From the NCBI RefSeq assembly GCF_003443895.1, contig NZ_QQOA01000001.1:295874-359873 (forward strand): 64,000 bases of DNA, given 5' to 3'. Positions 1 to 7,874 of the stretch are shown here, piece after piece (the stretch's first letter is position 1; each line of letters opens with the position of its first letter). The notes under the pieces were generated by a model. It was not told the DNA's origin and made no database searches. It saw nothing but the letters and a program-made list of their open reading frames with translations. This DNA comes from Paraburkholderia phosphatilytica (GTDB taxonomy: Bacteria > Pseudomonadota > Gammaproteobacteria > Burkholderiales > Burkholderiaceae). Both the position numbers and the translations under genes were made by a program.

Positions 1-1
1 G

Positions 2-91
2 CGATCCCCCTCCGGCCAGAACCACATAACCTGCGACGCCTCGATCAAGCCAACCAACCCTGACGCTCAAATCATCCGGGAGCGTCGATGA
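2..91 (+). CDS. C-terminal end of a Tli3-like T6SS immunity lipoprotein (5' truncated by window edge)
   Basis: Only the last 29 codons and the stop are in the window. The frame reads RSPSGQNHITCDASIKPTNP and continues to an IIRERR end. This tail is almost identical to the ends of the next two genes, so it is the third member (first in order) of a tandem family. Its TGA overlaps the ATG of the next gene (ATGA), so the genes are translationally coupled. The rest of the gene, including any signal peptide, lies upstream of the window. The function is inferred only from its full-length paralogues next door. Confidence 0.75.
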   Translation, partial: RSPSGQNHITCDASIKPTNPDAQIIRERR

Positions 92-828
92 AGAACCCTG
101 CATGCATAGCCGAGTGGACCTTGATTCGTAACCTCATCATATTCGTACTTTCTGCTGCAGCGATCGGCTGCACTCCGCGACCACCATGGTTGTTCAACGA
201 GGGCGATTTCGGGTCTGCCAAGAACTTGCCCTATGATTCACCGCCCCAAGTGATCTACCGCATCGACGATCACCGCTTTGTCACGCTGGAGCATTACCGG
301 GACTGCAATCACGGACAATCGTTCTACAACGACACGAGGAAAGGCTTCCACGACAAAATCGGAAATGGCCTCTTCGAAAACTATCAGGGGACGATCGTCA
401 ACGCCGATCCGAGCGGCAACAATATCGTGCTTCCGTTCGCGTATCCACCGCACGTCGCCTGCAGTGATCGAGGCTGCGCAACGTTTGTCTGGTATTCAAC
501 GGACGGCGGCGAGACGTTTCATGTGCTCACCTACATGCCACATAGCTTCGATCCATACGAGGATTCAAAACGGTACGCCATCGTCGTGGACAAGCTGCGC
601 ATCTATGTAGCAAAGGATCCCGGCCGCGATCCCTATGTGGTTTCGTATCCCCTTATTCCGGGTCTCGTTTACTCGAACAACGAGGAACTTCCCGAGGGAC
701 TGGAAATCGAGTTCAACACCACGATGCCCAAGGGCCTCCGGTCCCCCTCCGGCCAGGACCACGTAACCTGCGACGCCTCGATCAAGCCGACCAACCCCGA
801 CGCCCAAATCATCCGGGAGCGTCGATGA
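88..828 (+). CDS. Tli3-like T6SS immunity lipoprotein, tandem copy
   Basis: A 246-residue protein with a hydrophobic N-terminal helix (about residues 12-27) ending in AIGC, a plausible lipobox with Cys29, so probably a periplasm-facing lipoprotein. The body has YRIDDHRFVTLEHYRDCNHG, several further cysteines (HVACSDRGC) and WYSTDGGETF. This layout resembles the Tli3 family of periplasmic immunity proteins that protect against T6SS lipase effectors; the assignment is from memory. It starts by ATGA overlap with the previous copy and ends by overlap with the next, which it resembles at roughly two thirds of positions. The cognate effector is not in the window and probably lies upstream with vgrG. 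Confidence 0.7.
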   Translation: MKNPACIAEWTLIRNLIIFVLSAAAIGCTPRPPWLFNEGDFGSAKNLPYDSPPQVIYRIDDHRFVTLEHYRDCNHGQSFYNDTRKGFHDKIGNGLFENYQGTIVNADPSGNNIVLPFAYPPHVACSDRGCATFVWYSTDGGETFHVLTYMPHSFDPYEDSKRYAIVVDKLRIYVAKDPGRDPYVVSYPLIPGLVYSNNEELPEGLEIEFNTTMPKGLRSPSGQDHVTCDASIKPTNPDAQIIRERR

Positions 829-1574
829 ACAATCTTGCACGCATAGCCGAGTGGACCTTGATTCGCAACCTCATCATCTTTGCACTTTCAGCCGCAGCAT
901 TCGGCTGCACCCTAAAGCAACCGCCGCAGTTCAACCTCGCCGAATTCACGATGACCGAGGACTTGCCTTATGACTCGCCGGCGCAAGTCATCTATCGCAT
1001 CGACGATCACCGCTTCGTCACGTTAGAACATTACCGGGACTGCAACCACGGAGAATCGTTCTACAACGACACGAAGAAAAACCTTCGCAGCAAGATCGGC
1101 AACGGCTACTTCGAAAACTATCGAGGGAAGATCGTCAACGCCGACCCGAGCGGCAACAACATCGTGCTTCCACTGGCATATCCGCCGCATGTCGCCTGCG
1201 GTAAGCAAGGCTGTGCGACGTTCCTCTGGTACTCAACAGACAGCGGCCAGACATTTCACGCGCTTACCTATATTCCGCGTAGTTTCGATCCGTACAAAGA
1301 GTCGAGGAACTATAAGGTTTTCGCAAATGAAGATGCCATCTATGTGAGCCAAAGAGTGACTCCAGACCCTCGCATCGTGGAGACGATCAAGTATCCGATG
1401 ATTCCTGGCTTTGTGTACTTCCCTAACCGGGAATTGCCAGGCGGGAAACACATTGAGTTCTACGTCGAAGCCCCGCGAGGGTTGCACAGTCCATCCTACC
1501 AGGACCACGTAACCTGCGACGCCTCAATCAAGCCGACCAACCCCAACGCGCCACTCGCCAAAGACCGCCAATGA
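825..1574 (+). CDS. Tli3-like T6SS immunity lipoprotein, second complete tandem copy
   Basis: A 249-residue paralogue of the preceding gene. It shares the IAEWTLIRNLIIF signal helix, the AFGC lipobox, the YRIDDHRFVTLEHYRDCNHG block and the conserved tail. It differs most at residues 30-45 and 165-200, which could be the effector-contacting surface. The ATG overlaps the TGA of the upstream copy and its own TGA overlaps the PAAR gene, giving tight operon coupling. Tandem divergent immunity copies usually widen protection against variant effectors. That role is inference; the sequence shows only duplication and secretion signals. Confidence 0.7.
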   Translation: MNNLARIAEWTLIRNLIIFALSAAAFGCTLKQPPQFNLAEFTMTEDLPYDSPAQVIYRIDDHRFVTLEHYRDCNHGESFYNDTKKNLRSKIGNGYFENYRGKIVNADPSGNNIVLPLAYPPHVACGKQGCATFLWYSTDSGQTFHALTYIPRSFDPYKESRNYKVFANEDAIYVSQRVTPDPRIVETIKYPMIPGFVYFPNRELPGGKHIEFYVEAPRGLHSPSYQDHVTCDASIKPTNPNAPLAKDRQ

Positions 1575-1831
1575 AAACCCCCGTCCGCGAAGGCGACACA
1601 ACCACCCATGGCGGCATCGTCAAAACCGCCTCCTCCACATTCAAGCTCGAAGGACGTCGCGTCGCTTTGCATCTCGACATCGTGACGTGCCCCGAGCATG
1701 GCGACAACCCGATCATCGACCACGGCGAAGGGTACGCAGAAGCCGGCCGCAAATGGGTGGTCGACGCATGCCGCACGCAATGCGGCAGTCTTGTCATCGC
1801 GAGTCAATCGGGAATGAAGATCCGCTCATGA
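1571..1831 (+). CDS. PAAR-domain protein (T6SS spike tip)
   Basis: An 86-residue protein made almost wholly of one PAAR domain: VREGDTTTHGGIVKTAS near the N-terminus and DIVTCPEHGDNPIIDHGEG in the middle. His14, the Cys and His of TCPEHG and the late cysteines fit the zinc site that sharpens the PAAR cone. PAAR proteins cap the VgrG trimer of the T6SS needle and recruit effectors. This one has no C-terminal toxin extension, so it would act as a structural tip or as a loader for a separately encoded effector. It overlaps its neighbours by ATGA on both sides. Confidence 0.85.
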   Translation: MKTPVREGDTTTHGGIVKTASSTFKLEGRRVALHLDIVTCPEHGDNPIIDHGEGYAEAGRKWVVDACRTQCGSLVIASQSGMKIRS

Positions 1832-3222
1832 AATGGCTGCCACTAGACATCGCTGAGTTGAAGCACAAAGAGGCGCCTTCAATCTGGTTCGGCGTCGCCG
1901 CCTCTTTTGCCATCTACGTTGCGACGTTCGTTCTGACTATCCTCATCTGGAAACAAGGCGAGCCCGTCATCTGCGCGGGGTTCTTCGTGCGCGTGCTGCT
2001 GCTCCCCGCGCTGTTTTCGGCGGGCGTCATCAGCCTGATCTACCTGCCTCACGAACTATCGCAGCAGCACGTTCAGTACTGGAACAGCGCACGCACGCGG
2101 ATGCATACGATCTGGCGCTGCTGGGCACAGCAACGCGTGGCGATTCTCGGCAGCGTTGCGCTGACACCCGAGAAAGACGTCGCCGAGCGCATGCTGGGGC
2201 TCGAAGGCAGCGCGCCCGCGAACGCGAACAAAATGCTCCCCATCGTTCTGGACGACCCCGAATCGTCCGAACCTCGCGTCGCTCGCATCGTGCAGCAACT
2301 CGTCGAGCCGTTCGCATCGCGTCTGTCGAAAATTATCGGCAAGCGTGAATTCAGCGTTATCGTGCAGTCGGAGCGCAAGGAAGATGTCGACCACGTTCGC
2401 GCACTGCTGCGCACACTGAACCCGCGCGAAGCGGACTACGTGAAAATCGTCTGGTCCGAAAAGCCGCTCGATATCGGACTGGTCGACAAGTGGATAACGG
2501 AAGGCCCGACGCCGGATTACTGTCTTGTACTCGCCTGGCAGCTGCACAAAGCAAAGGCCGAGCCGACGTGTTCGGAGGCGGCGGTCTCGGCGTTGTTCGC
2601 TTCAAGCGAAACCGTTGCCAATAGTCGAGGCACACTCAACCCGGACGCGTGGTTGTTCCGGCCGGTTCCAGCCGCCAACGACACGGTTTTCGACAAACTC
2701 AAAATCTTGCTGGAAGCACGGCAAGTGCCGACCGAGCGCATCAAGCATCTATGGCTGACTCATCTGCCTGGCTCCGGCAAACATGCCGCCATTTCGGCAT
2801 TGAAAGACACGGAACTCGAGGTGGCCGTTCACGATGTCGATGCGGCCATCGGGGTACCAGGGCCGGTGAATGCGCTGCTGGCCCAGGTACTCGCCACCCG
2901 TATGGTGCAACACGGCCAGGGCACCCACCTGCTCGCAACACCCCACGAAGACGGGCTCATGCTGAATCTGGTCGGAAAAAGTCTCGCGCCGATTGCACCC
3001 GTAGCGGACAGACCGCGCATCTTCGTCAGCGTGTGGACGACAATTGCCATCTGCAGCGTGGTCGGTGTGATCGTGCTCTGGCTCATCATGAGCAACGCTT
3101 CAATGGGCTGGTTCGTTGGCGCACTCGCTTTCTTTATCGTGTTGATGGGTTTGGAGGTACTCTACAACCTGCTCGATCCATTGGTGGTCGAGGACGAGGT
3201 CCTCAAATCCTTGCCCTGGTAA
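1828..3222 (+). CDS. Four-helix membrane protein of a T6SS island, unknown function
   Basis: The open frame extends upstream, but the ATG at 1828 overlaps the PAAR stop (ATGA) and is preferred, giving 464 residues. Two helices lie near the N-terminus (about residues 17-37 and 42-67) and two at the C-terminus (about 395-420 and 424-448). Between them is a soluble domain of about 320 residues with no motif I recognise. The position after VgrG/Tli/PAAR-type genes suggests a T6SS accessory, effector adaptor or inner-membrane effector. Analogy with Tla3-type adaptors was considered but cannot be supported from sequence alone. This is the last gene of the operon. Confidence 0.65.
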   Translation: MKWLPLDIAELKHKEAPSIWFGVAASFAIYVATFVLTILIWKQGEPVICAGFFVRVLLLPALFSAGVISLIYLPHELSQQHVQYWNSARTRMHTIWRCWAQQRVAILGSVALTPEKDVAERMLGLEGSAPANANKMLPIVLDDPESSEPRVARIVQQLVEPFASRLSKIIGKREFSVIVQSERKEDVDHVRALLRTLNPREADYVKIVWSEKPLDIGLVDKWITEGPTPDYCLVLAWQLHKAKAEPTCSEAAVSALFASSETVANSRGTLNPDAWLFRPVPAANDTVFDKLKILLEARQVPTERIKHLWLTHLPGSGKHAAISALKDTELEVAVHDVDAAIGVPGPVNALLAQVLATRMVQHGQGTHLLATPHEDGLMLNLVGKSLAPIAPVADRPRIFVSVWTTIAICSVVGVIVLWLIMSNASMGWFVGALAFFIVLMGLEVLYNLLDPLVVEDEVLKSLPW

Positions 3223-3233
3223 AACGCCATACC

Positions 3234-4007
3234 TCAACGCGGCGCCATCCGCAATGCGCCATCCAGCCGGATCACTTCGCCATTGAGCGCAACGTTCCGC
3301 ACGATCTGCAGCGCCAGTTCTGCGAACTCCTCCGGCTTGCCGAGACGCTTCGGAAACGGAATCGATGCGGCCAGCGACTGCTGCACGTCCTCCGGCAACG
3401 CGTACAGCAGCGGCGTCAGAAAGAGCCCCGGCGCGATCGTCATCACGCGCACGCCGTACTGCGCGAGATCGCGCGCGAGCGGCAACGTCAGCGACACGAG
3501 CCCGCCCTTCGACGCTGCATACGCCGCCTGCCCCACCTGACCATCGTAAGCCGCGACGGATGCGGTGCAGACAATCACGCCGCGTTCGCCATCGGCAAGC
3601 GGCTCCGCTTGCGTCATGCGCGCCGCGGCAACGCGAATCACGTTGAACGTGCCGAGCAGATTCACGTTGATCACGCGCGCGAAGTCTTCCTGCGGCATCG
3701 GCGAACCGTCCTTGCCGACCAGCCGCTTCGCGCCGCCGATCCCCGCGCAGTTGACGAGAATCCGCGCGACGCCATGCGCGCGCTCGCCGTCCGCAATGGC
3801 CGCTTCCACCGACGCTGCATCCGTGATGTCGCAACGCCGTGCAAGCGCGTTCGCGTGACCGAGCTCTTCGGCAAGCGCCTGCGCGGCGCCCTCGTTCACG
3901 TCGAGCAGCGTCACGCGCGCGCCTGCCGCGACGAGTGCGCGTGCGGTCTGTGCGCCCAGCCCCGATGCCGCGCCGGTGACGAGCGCGGCCTGTCCTGTTG
4001 CCTGCAT
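3234..4007 (-). CDS. SDR-family 3-hydroxyacyl-CoA dehydrogenase
   Basis: A 257-residue classical short-chain dehydrogenase. It has the cofactor motif TGAASGLG at residues 11-18, NCAG near 87 and the catalytic serine in TASVAAY followed by YAASK. Asp in LLDVN favours NAD. The HSD17B10-like insert (PMPQEDFARVINVNLLGTFN) fits 3-hydroxyacyl-CoA substrates. It is the last gene of the four-gene hydroxycinnamate operon, 24 bp after the amidohydrolase, with a strong AAGGAG. The likely role is to oxidise the beta-hydroxy phenylpropanoyl-CoA made by the hydratase to the beta-keto thioester. The substrate is inferred from context. Confidence 0.85.
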   Translation of the reverse strand: MQATGQAALVTGAASGLGAQTARALVAAGARVTLLDVNEGAAQALAEELGHANALARRCDITDAASVEAAIADGERAHGVARILVNCAGIGGAKRLVGKDGSPMPQEDFARVINVNLLGTFNVIRVAAARMTQAEPLADGERGVIVCTASVAAYDGQVGQAAYAASKGGLVSLTLPLARDLAQYGVRVMTIAPGLFLTPLLYALPEDVQQSLAASIPFPKRLGKPEEFAELALQIVRNVALNGEVIRLDGALRMAPR

Positions 4008-4031
4008 GTCCTGCTCCTTGTCGATCGATGA

Positions 4032-4946
4032 TCAGCCGGCAGCGTGTGCTTCGTTCTTCGCGCCAGCCGCGGCATCCAGCCCCAGCAAACGAATCGCGTT
4101 CTGCTTCAGCAGCAGCGGATGCACTTCAGGCTTGAAGCCCGCTTTATGGAAATCTTCGAGCCAGCGCTCGGGCTTGATCAGCGGAAAATCCGACGCGAAC
4201 AGCATCCGCTCTTTCAGCAGCGAATTCGCGTACTGGATCAGCTGCGGCGGAAAATACTTCGGCGACCATCCGGACAGGTCGATATACACGTTCGGCTTGT
4301 GCAGGCAGATCGACAGCGCCTCGTCCTGCCACGGCCACGACGGGTGCGCGATCACGATCTTCATGTCGGGGAAATCCGCGGCCACATCGTCCAGATAGAT
4401 CGGCTCCGAATACTTGAGGCGCAAACCGCCGCCACCCGGCATGCCGCTGCCGATGCCCGAATGTCCGCTATGAAACACCGCGGGCAAGCCATATTCCGCG
4501 ATCACTTCGTAAAGCGGATACGCCATCCGGTCGTTCGCATAGAAACCCTGCACGGTCGGATGAAACTTGAAGCCGCGCACGCCGTACTCTTCGATCAATC
4601 GACGCGCTTCGCGCGCGCCCATCTTGCCCTTGTGCGGATCGATGCTCGCGAACGCGATCATGATGTCGCGATTGTTCGCCGCGAACTCCGCGATCTCTTC
4701 GTTCTGGATGCGGCGGCGCCCCATCTCGCTCTCCGCATCCACGGTGAACATCACGAAGCCGATCTTGCGTTCGCGGTAGTACTCGATCGTCTCGGGAATC
4801 GTCGGTCGCTTGCCCTGGCGCCATACGGTGCCGAAGTATTTGTCCGCCGCGTCGTCGAATTCCTTGCCGAACAGGTCCGGCGGCTGGCAGCACGACACTT
4901 CGGCGTGCACGTGCGTGTCGATTGCGATCAGGTTGTCGATATCCAT
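4032..4946 (-). CDS. Amidohydrolase (ACMSD/amidohydrolase-2 fold) of hydroxycinnamate operon
   Basis: A 304-residue metal-dependent hydrolase. It begins with DTHVHAE (metal-binding HxH), has FKFHP in the middle, then VFHSGHSG, IVIAHPSWPW and a late FASDFPL whose Asp completes the site. This is the amidohydrolase-2 pattern. It sits 24 bp after feruloyl-CoA synthase and 24 bp before the SDR. In Agrobacterium fabrum an equivalent gene set performs beta-oxidative deacetylation of feruloyl-CoA. By analogy this enzyme may cleave the beta-keto acyl-CoA to the benzoate plus acetyl-CoA. That specific reaction is inference; the fold is clear. Confidence 0.8.
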   Translation of the reverse strand: MDIDNLIAIDTHVHAEVSCCQPPDLFGKEFDDAADKYFGTVWRQGKRPTIPETIEYYRERKIGFVMFTVDAESEMGRRRIQNEEIAEFAANNRDIMIAFASIDPHKGKMGAREARRLIEEYGVRGFKFHPTVQGFYANDRMAYPLYEVIAEYGLPAVFHSGHSGIGSGMPGGGGLRLKYSEPIYLDDVAADFPDMKIVIAHPSWPWQDEALSICLHKPNVYIDLSGWSPKYFPPQLIQYANSLLKERMLFASDFPLIKPERWLEDFHKAGFKPEVHPLLLKQNAIRLLGLDAAAGAKNEAHAAG

Positions 4947-4970
4947 CGGGTCTTTCTCCAGTGCAGTACG

Positions 4971-6842
4971 TCAGGCGGCCGTGCTCGCACGTGGCCGCCA
5001 TACCGCGAGCGTGCCGTCGTCGCGATACAGCGCCTCGATCGTCGCGGCGCGCAGCGTCAGCACGGCGCGCTGGTTGATCGAGCCTTTGTCGGTCATCTCG
5101 CCGCTCGCGAGCGACGGCGGCGGATCGAGCAGCGCCGCGCGCGCCACGCGGTTCGCACTGCCCGTGCCTTCCGCGTACAGCCGTTCCACCAGTTCGCTAA
5201 ACATCGCAACGACTTCAGCGTGCGCGAAAAACTGCGCGAGCGGCGCATCGTGCGCCGCGCCCGCAAGCTGTCGGCACGCAGCCAGATTCGGCACGATCAG
5301 CACGCCGATCTCGTGACGGTCATGTCCGGTCACGACCACATCGGCAACATACGGGCTGCCCGCCGCGATCACGCGTTGCCGCAACGGTCCCACGCTGACC
5401 CACGTGCCGGTGTTCAGCTTGAAGTCCTCGGCCACGCGGCCGTCGAACACGAAGCCGCGGTCATACGCGAGCGGATCGAGCCAGCGCACGGCATCGCCGG
5501 AGCAGAAGAAGCCTTCGTCGTCGAACGCTTCGGCGGTTTGCTGCGGCGCGCGCCAGTAGCCCGGCGTCACGTTCGGCCCGCGGTAACGCACTTCGAGCTT
5601 GCGGCTCTGGCCATCGCCTACCGGCACGAGCTTGAGCTCCATGCCCGGCAGCGGCACGCCGATCTGCCCTGCCATCACTTCCGTTTCGGTCACCATCAGC
5701 GCGGACGGCGCGGTCTCCGTCATGCCGAGGCCCGTGTTCATCACGATCCGCTCGCCGCAATGCGCGATCGCGCTCGCATGCAGACGGTCCCACACGGGTT
5801 GTTCGAGTGCCGCGCCCGCATAGAACTGCATCCGCAGACGGCGATAGAAAGTCTCGCGCAGCGCCGTGTCCTGTTCGAGCGCGCGCGCAATTTCTTCCCA
5901 GCCCTTCGGCACGTTGAAGTACACGGTCGGCGAGATCTCGCGCAGATTCGCGAGCGTTTCGGCCATGCCGTCGTTCGTGGGCTTGCCGTCGTCGATGTAA
6001 AGCGAGCCGCCGTGAAAGAGCGTGAGGCCGAAATTCTGGTTGCCGCCGAACGTGTGATGCCACGGCAGCCAGTCGATGAAGACCGGCGGTTCTTCGGCGA
6101 GGAACGGCCACACCGCGCTCTCCATCACCAGATTGCTGGCCCACATGCGGTTCGTGTTGATCACCGCCTTCGGCATCTTCGTCGAGCCGGACGTGCAGAG
6201 GAATTTGACGATCGTGTCGGGCCCGGTCGCGGCGCGTGCCCGGTCGATCGAATCACCCGGCACCGTATCGAGCAGCGTGGCGAACGGCGTGGCCGCGCGT
6301 CCCGCCGGCAGCGACGTGTCGACGACCACTTCGACGTCGTCCGGCACCGCGTCAGTGAGCGCGGCAGCGAAGCGTGCGCCGTCATCGGCGAATACAAGAC
6401 CCGGCGTGAGCAGAGTCAGAATATGGCGCAGCTTGCCGTAGCTTTTATCGAGCAGCGAATACGCCGGCGAAACCGGCACATAGGGCACGCCCGCGCACAT
6501 GCAGCCGAGCGCGACGAGCGCGTGCTGCAGCGAGTTGCCGGACAGGATCGCGACCGGACGGTCCGCCGAAAGTCCACGCGCGAGCAGCGCGGTGCCGATG
6601 CTGCGCGCGGCCGCCGCCGCTTCCGCATAGCTCACGCGCTGCCAGGCGCCGTTCGCATCGCGGCGCGCGACGAGCGTGCGCCCGGGCGCCTGCGCCGCAT
6701 GCGCGAACAGGCTGTCGATCACGCGGTCGGGAAACGCGCCGAGCGGCGTTTTCGAGCGCACGTGCAGCGCGCCGTCGCGGTCTTCCACCACGTCCACGGG
6801 GCCGACGCCGATCTCCACGCGCCGATAGGTGTGTGCTGCCAT
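4971..6842 (-). CDS. fcs: Feruloyl-CoA synthase (hydroxycinnamate:CoA ligase)
   Basis: A 623-residue ANL-superfamily adenylate-forming enzyme. It has the P-loop-like FLCTSGSTKMPKAVINTN near residue 210, GLGMTETAPS near 365, FCSGDAVRWLDP and the terminal catalytic Lys region TDKGSINQ rather than the usual TxxGK. The long length and the phrase SVGPLRQRVI match feruloyl-CoA synthases, which activate ferulate, p-coumarate and caffeate with ATP and CoA. It is the second gene of the operon, 85 bp after the hydratase, with GGAG before the ATG. It supplies the CoA thioester for the hydratase, dehydrogenase and amidohydrolase beside it. Confidence 0.9.
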   Translation of the reverse strand: MAAHTYRRVEIGVGPVDVVEDRDGALHVRSKTPLGAFPDRVIDSLFAHAAQAPGRTLVARRDANGAWQRVSYAEAAAAARSIGTALLARGLSADRPVAILSGNSLQHALVALGCMCAGVPYVPVSPAYSLLDKSYGKLRHILTLLTPGLVFADDGARFAAALTDAVPDDVEVVVDTSLPAGRAATPFATLLDTVPGDSIDRARAATGPDTIVKFLCTSGSTKMPKAVINTNRMWASNLVMESAVWPFLAEEPPVFIDWLPWHHTFGGNQNFGLTLFHGGSLYIDDGKPTNDGMAETLANLREISPTVYFNVPKGWEEIARALEQDTALRETFYRRLRMQFYAGAALEQPVWDRLHASAIAHCGERIVMNTGLGMTETAPSALMVTETEVMAGQIGVPLPGMELKLVPVGDGQSRKLEVRYRGPNVTPGYWRAPQQTAEAFDDEGFFCSGDAVRWLDPLAYDRGFVFDGRVAEDFKLNTGTWVSVGPLRQRVIAAGSPYVADVVVTGHDRHEIGVLIVPNLAACRQLAGAAHDAPLAQFFAHAEVVAMFSELVERLYAEGTGSANRVARAALLDPPPSLASGEMTDKGSINQRAVLTLRAATIEALYRDDGTLAVWRPRASTAA

Positions 6843-6927
6843 CAGTTGTCTCCGTCCATCGTCCTGTTTTGCGGCGGCCGTCGCGCGGCCATCTCGTTGC
6901 GAAAACGGGTCGCTTAGCGCCGCCGCG

Positions 6928-7716
6928 CTATTTCGGCTGCACGCGGCCGATCTTGCGTTCGAGGAAATCGGCGAGCCGCGCCTGGGTCTGCGGATCGCTG
7001 CTGGCGATCGCGGCCATCAGCGATTCGGTCAGCAGGCCATCCTGGATCGATTGATCCGCGATGCGCGGCAGCACCTGGGTCACCGCGTAGTTGGTGGTGG
7101 GCGAGTTCTGCGCGATGCGCGCAGCCAGTTCACGCGCCTTCGCGAGCCCTTCGCCGCTCTTCACCAGATACTGCGCGATACCCGCGTCGTAGCCTTCCCG
7201 CGCGTCGTACACGCGGCCCGTGAGCATCATGTCGGCCATGCGCGCGACGCCGATCAACCGCGGCACGCGCACGGAAGCGCCACCGCCCACGAAGAGGCCG
7301 CGGCTGCCTTCCGGCAGCGCGTAGAACGACGATTCCTCCGCCACGCGCACGTGGCACGCCGATGCGAGCTCGAGCCCGCCGCCGATCGTCGCGCCCTTCA
7401 GCACGGCCACCACCGGCGCGCGGCCGAACTGGATCTGCTCGAACGCCGCATGCCACATGCGCGAGTGATGCATCGCTTCGACGGTGCCGACTTCGCGCAT
7501 CTCGGTGAGATCGAGGCCCGCGCAGAAGTGCTCGCCTTCCGCGTGCAGCACGATGGCGCGCACGGTGGCGGGCATCGATTCGAACGCGTGGCGCAGTTCC
7601 GCAACGAGCGCGTCGCTGATCGCGTTGCGCTTTTCGGGCCGGTTCAGGCACACCAGTGCGATCGGTTCCTCGAACTGGACGGTCAGATACTGATAAGGGG
7701 CTTGCATCATGTTCAT
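6928..7716 (-). CDS. Enoyl-CoA hydratase (crotonase family), hydroxycinnamoyl-CoA hydratase
   Basis: A crotonase-fold enzyme with LNRPEKRNA, the oxyanion-hole HFCAGLDLTEM, and both acid residues of true hydratases: Glu in GATIGGGLELA and Glu in ALPEGSRG. The sequence GIPPGN around the lyase-type site of p-hydroxycinnamoyl-CoA hydratase-lyase is absent. It therefore probably hydrates feruloyl-CoA without splitting off vanillin. The frame is open to 7743, but an ATG there would lie only 5 bp from the operator dyad and has no SD. The ATG at 7716 follows CTGAAAGAC and is preferred (262 residues). It is the first gene of the operon. Confidence 0.85.
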   Translation of the reverse strand: MNMMQAPYQYLTVQFEEPIALVCLNRPEKRNAISDALVAELRHAFESMPATVRAIVLHAEGEHFCAGLDLTEMREVGTVEAMHHSRMWHAAFEQIQFGRAPVVAVLKGATIGGGLELASACHVRVAEESSFYALPEGSRGLFVGGGASVRVPRLIGVARMADMMLTGRVYDAREGYDAGIAQYLVKSGEGLAKARELAARIAQNSPTTNYAVTQVLPRIADQSIQDGLLTESLMAAIASSDPQTQARLADFLERKIGRVQPK

Positions 7717-7748
7717 GTCTTTCAGTCGTCGATGTTGCGTCATGACGT

Positions 7749-7767
7749 TAGTTATACACCATAACTA
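7749..7767. promoter_or_regulatory. Perfect dyad operator, probable MarR binding site, overlapping the operon promoter
   Basis: TAGTTAT-ACACC-ATAACTA is a perfect 7-bp inverted repeat with a 5-bp spacer, between the hydratase operon (minus) and the marR gene (plus). On the minus strand TATAAC (7756 to 7751) can serve as a -10 with TTGCGG 17 bp upstream (7779 to 7774). A bound MarR dimer would therefore cover the operon promoter. The position and symmetry match operators of HcaR/FerR/CouR-type repressors, which are released by hydroxycinnamoyl-CoA. A weaker relative of the site precedes the MFS gene at 10938. Confidence 0.8.
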
Positions 7768-7874
7768 TTTACGCCGCAAACACTGTCCGCATGCAACGCC
7801 ATGCCAGGCTTCGCGCGGCGGTACCGCATGTTATGATCGGCGCGCCCTTTCCTTCACGAAAGCGTTCAACCGCC

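Noticed and set aside
4044..6917. 957-codon open frame on the plus strand
   Set aside because: It is the antisense of feruloyl-CoA synthase and the amidohydrolase, rich in Arg/His as expected for a GC-bias shadow, with no family pattern.
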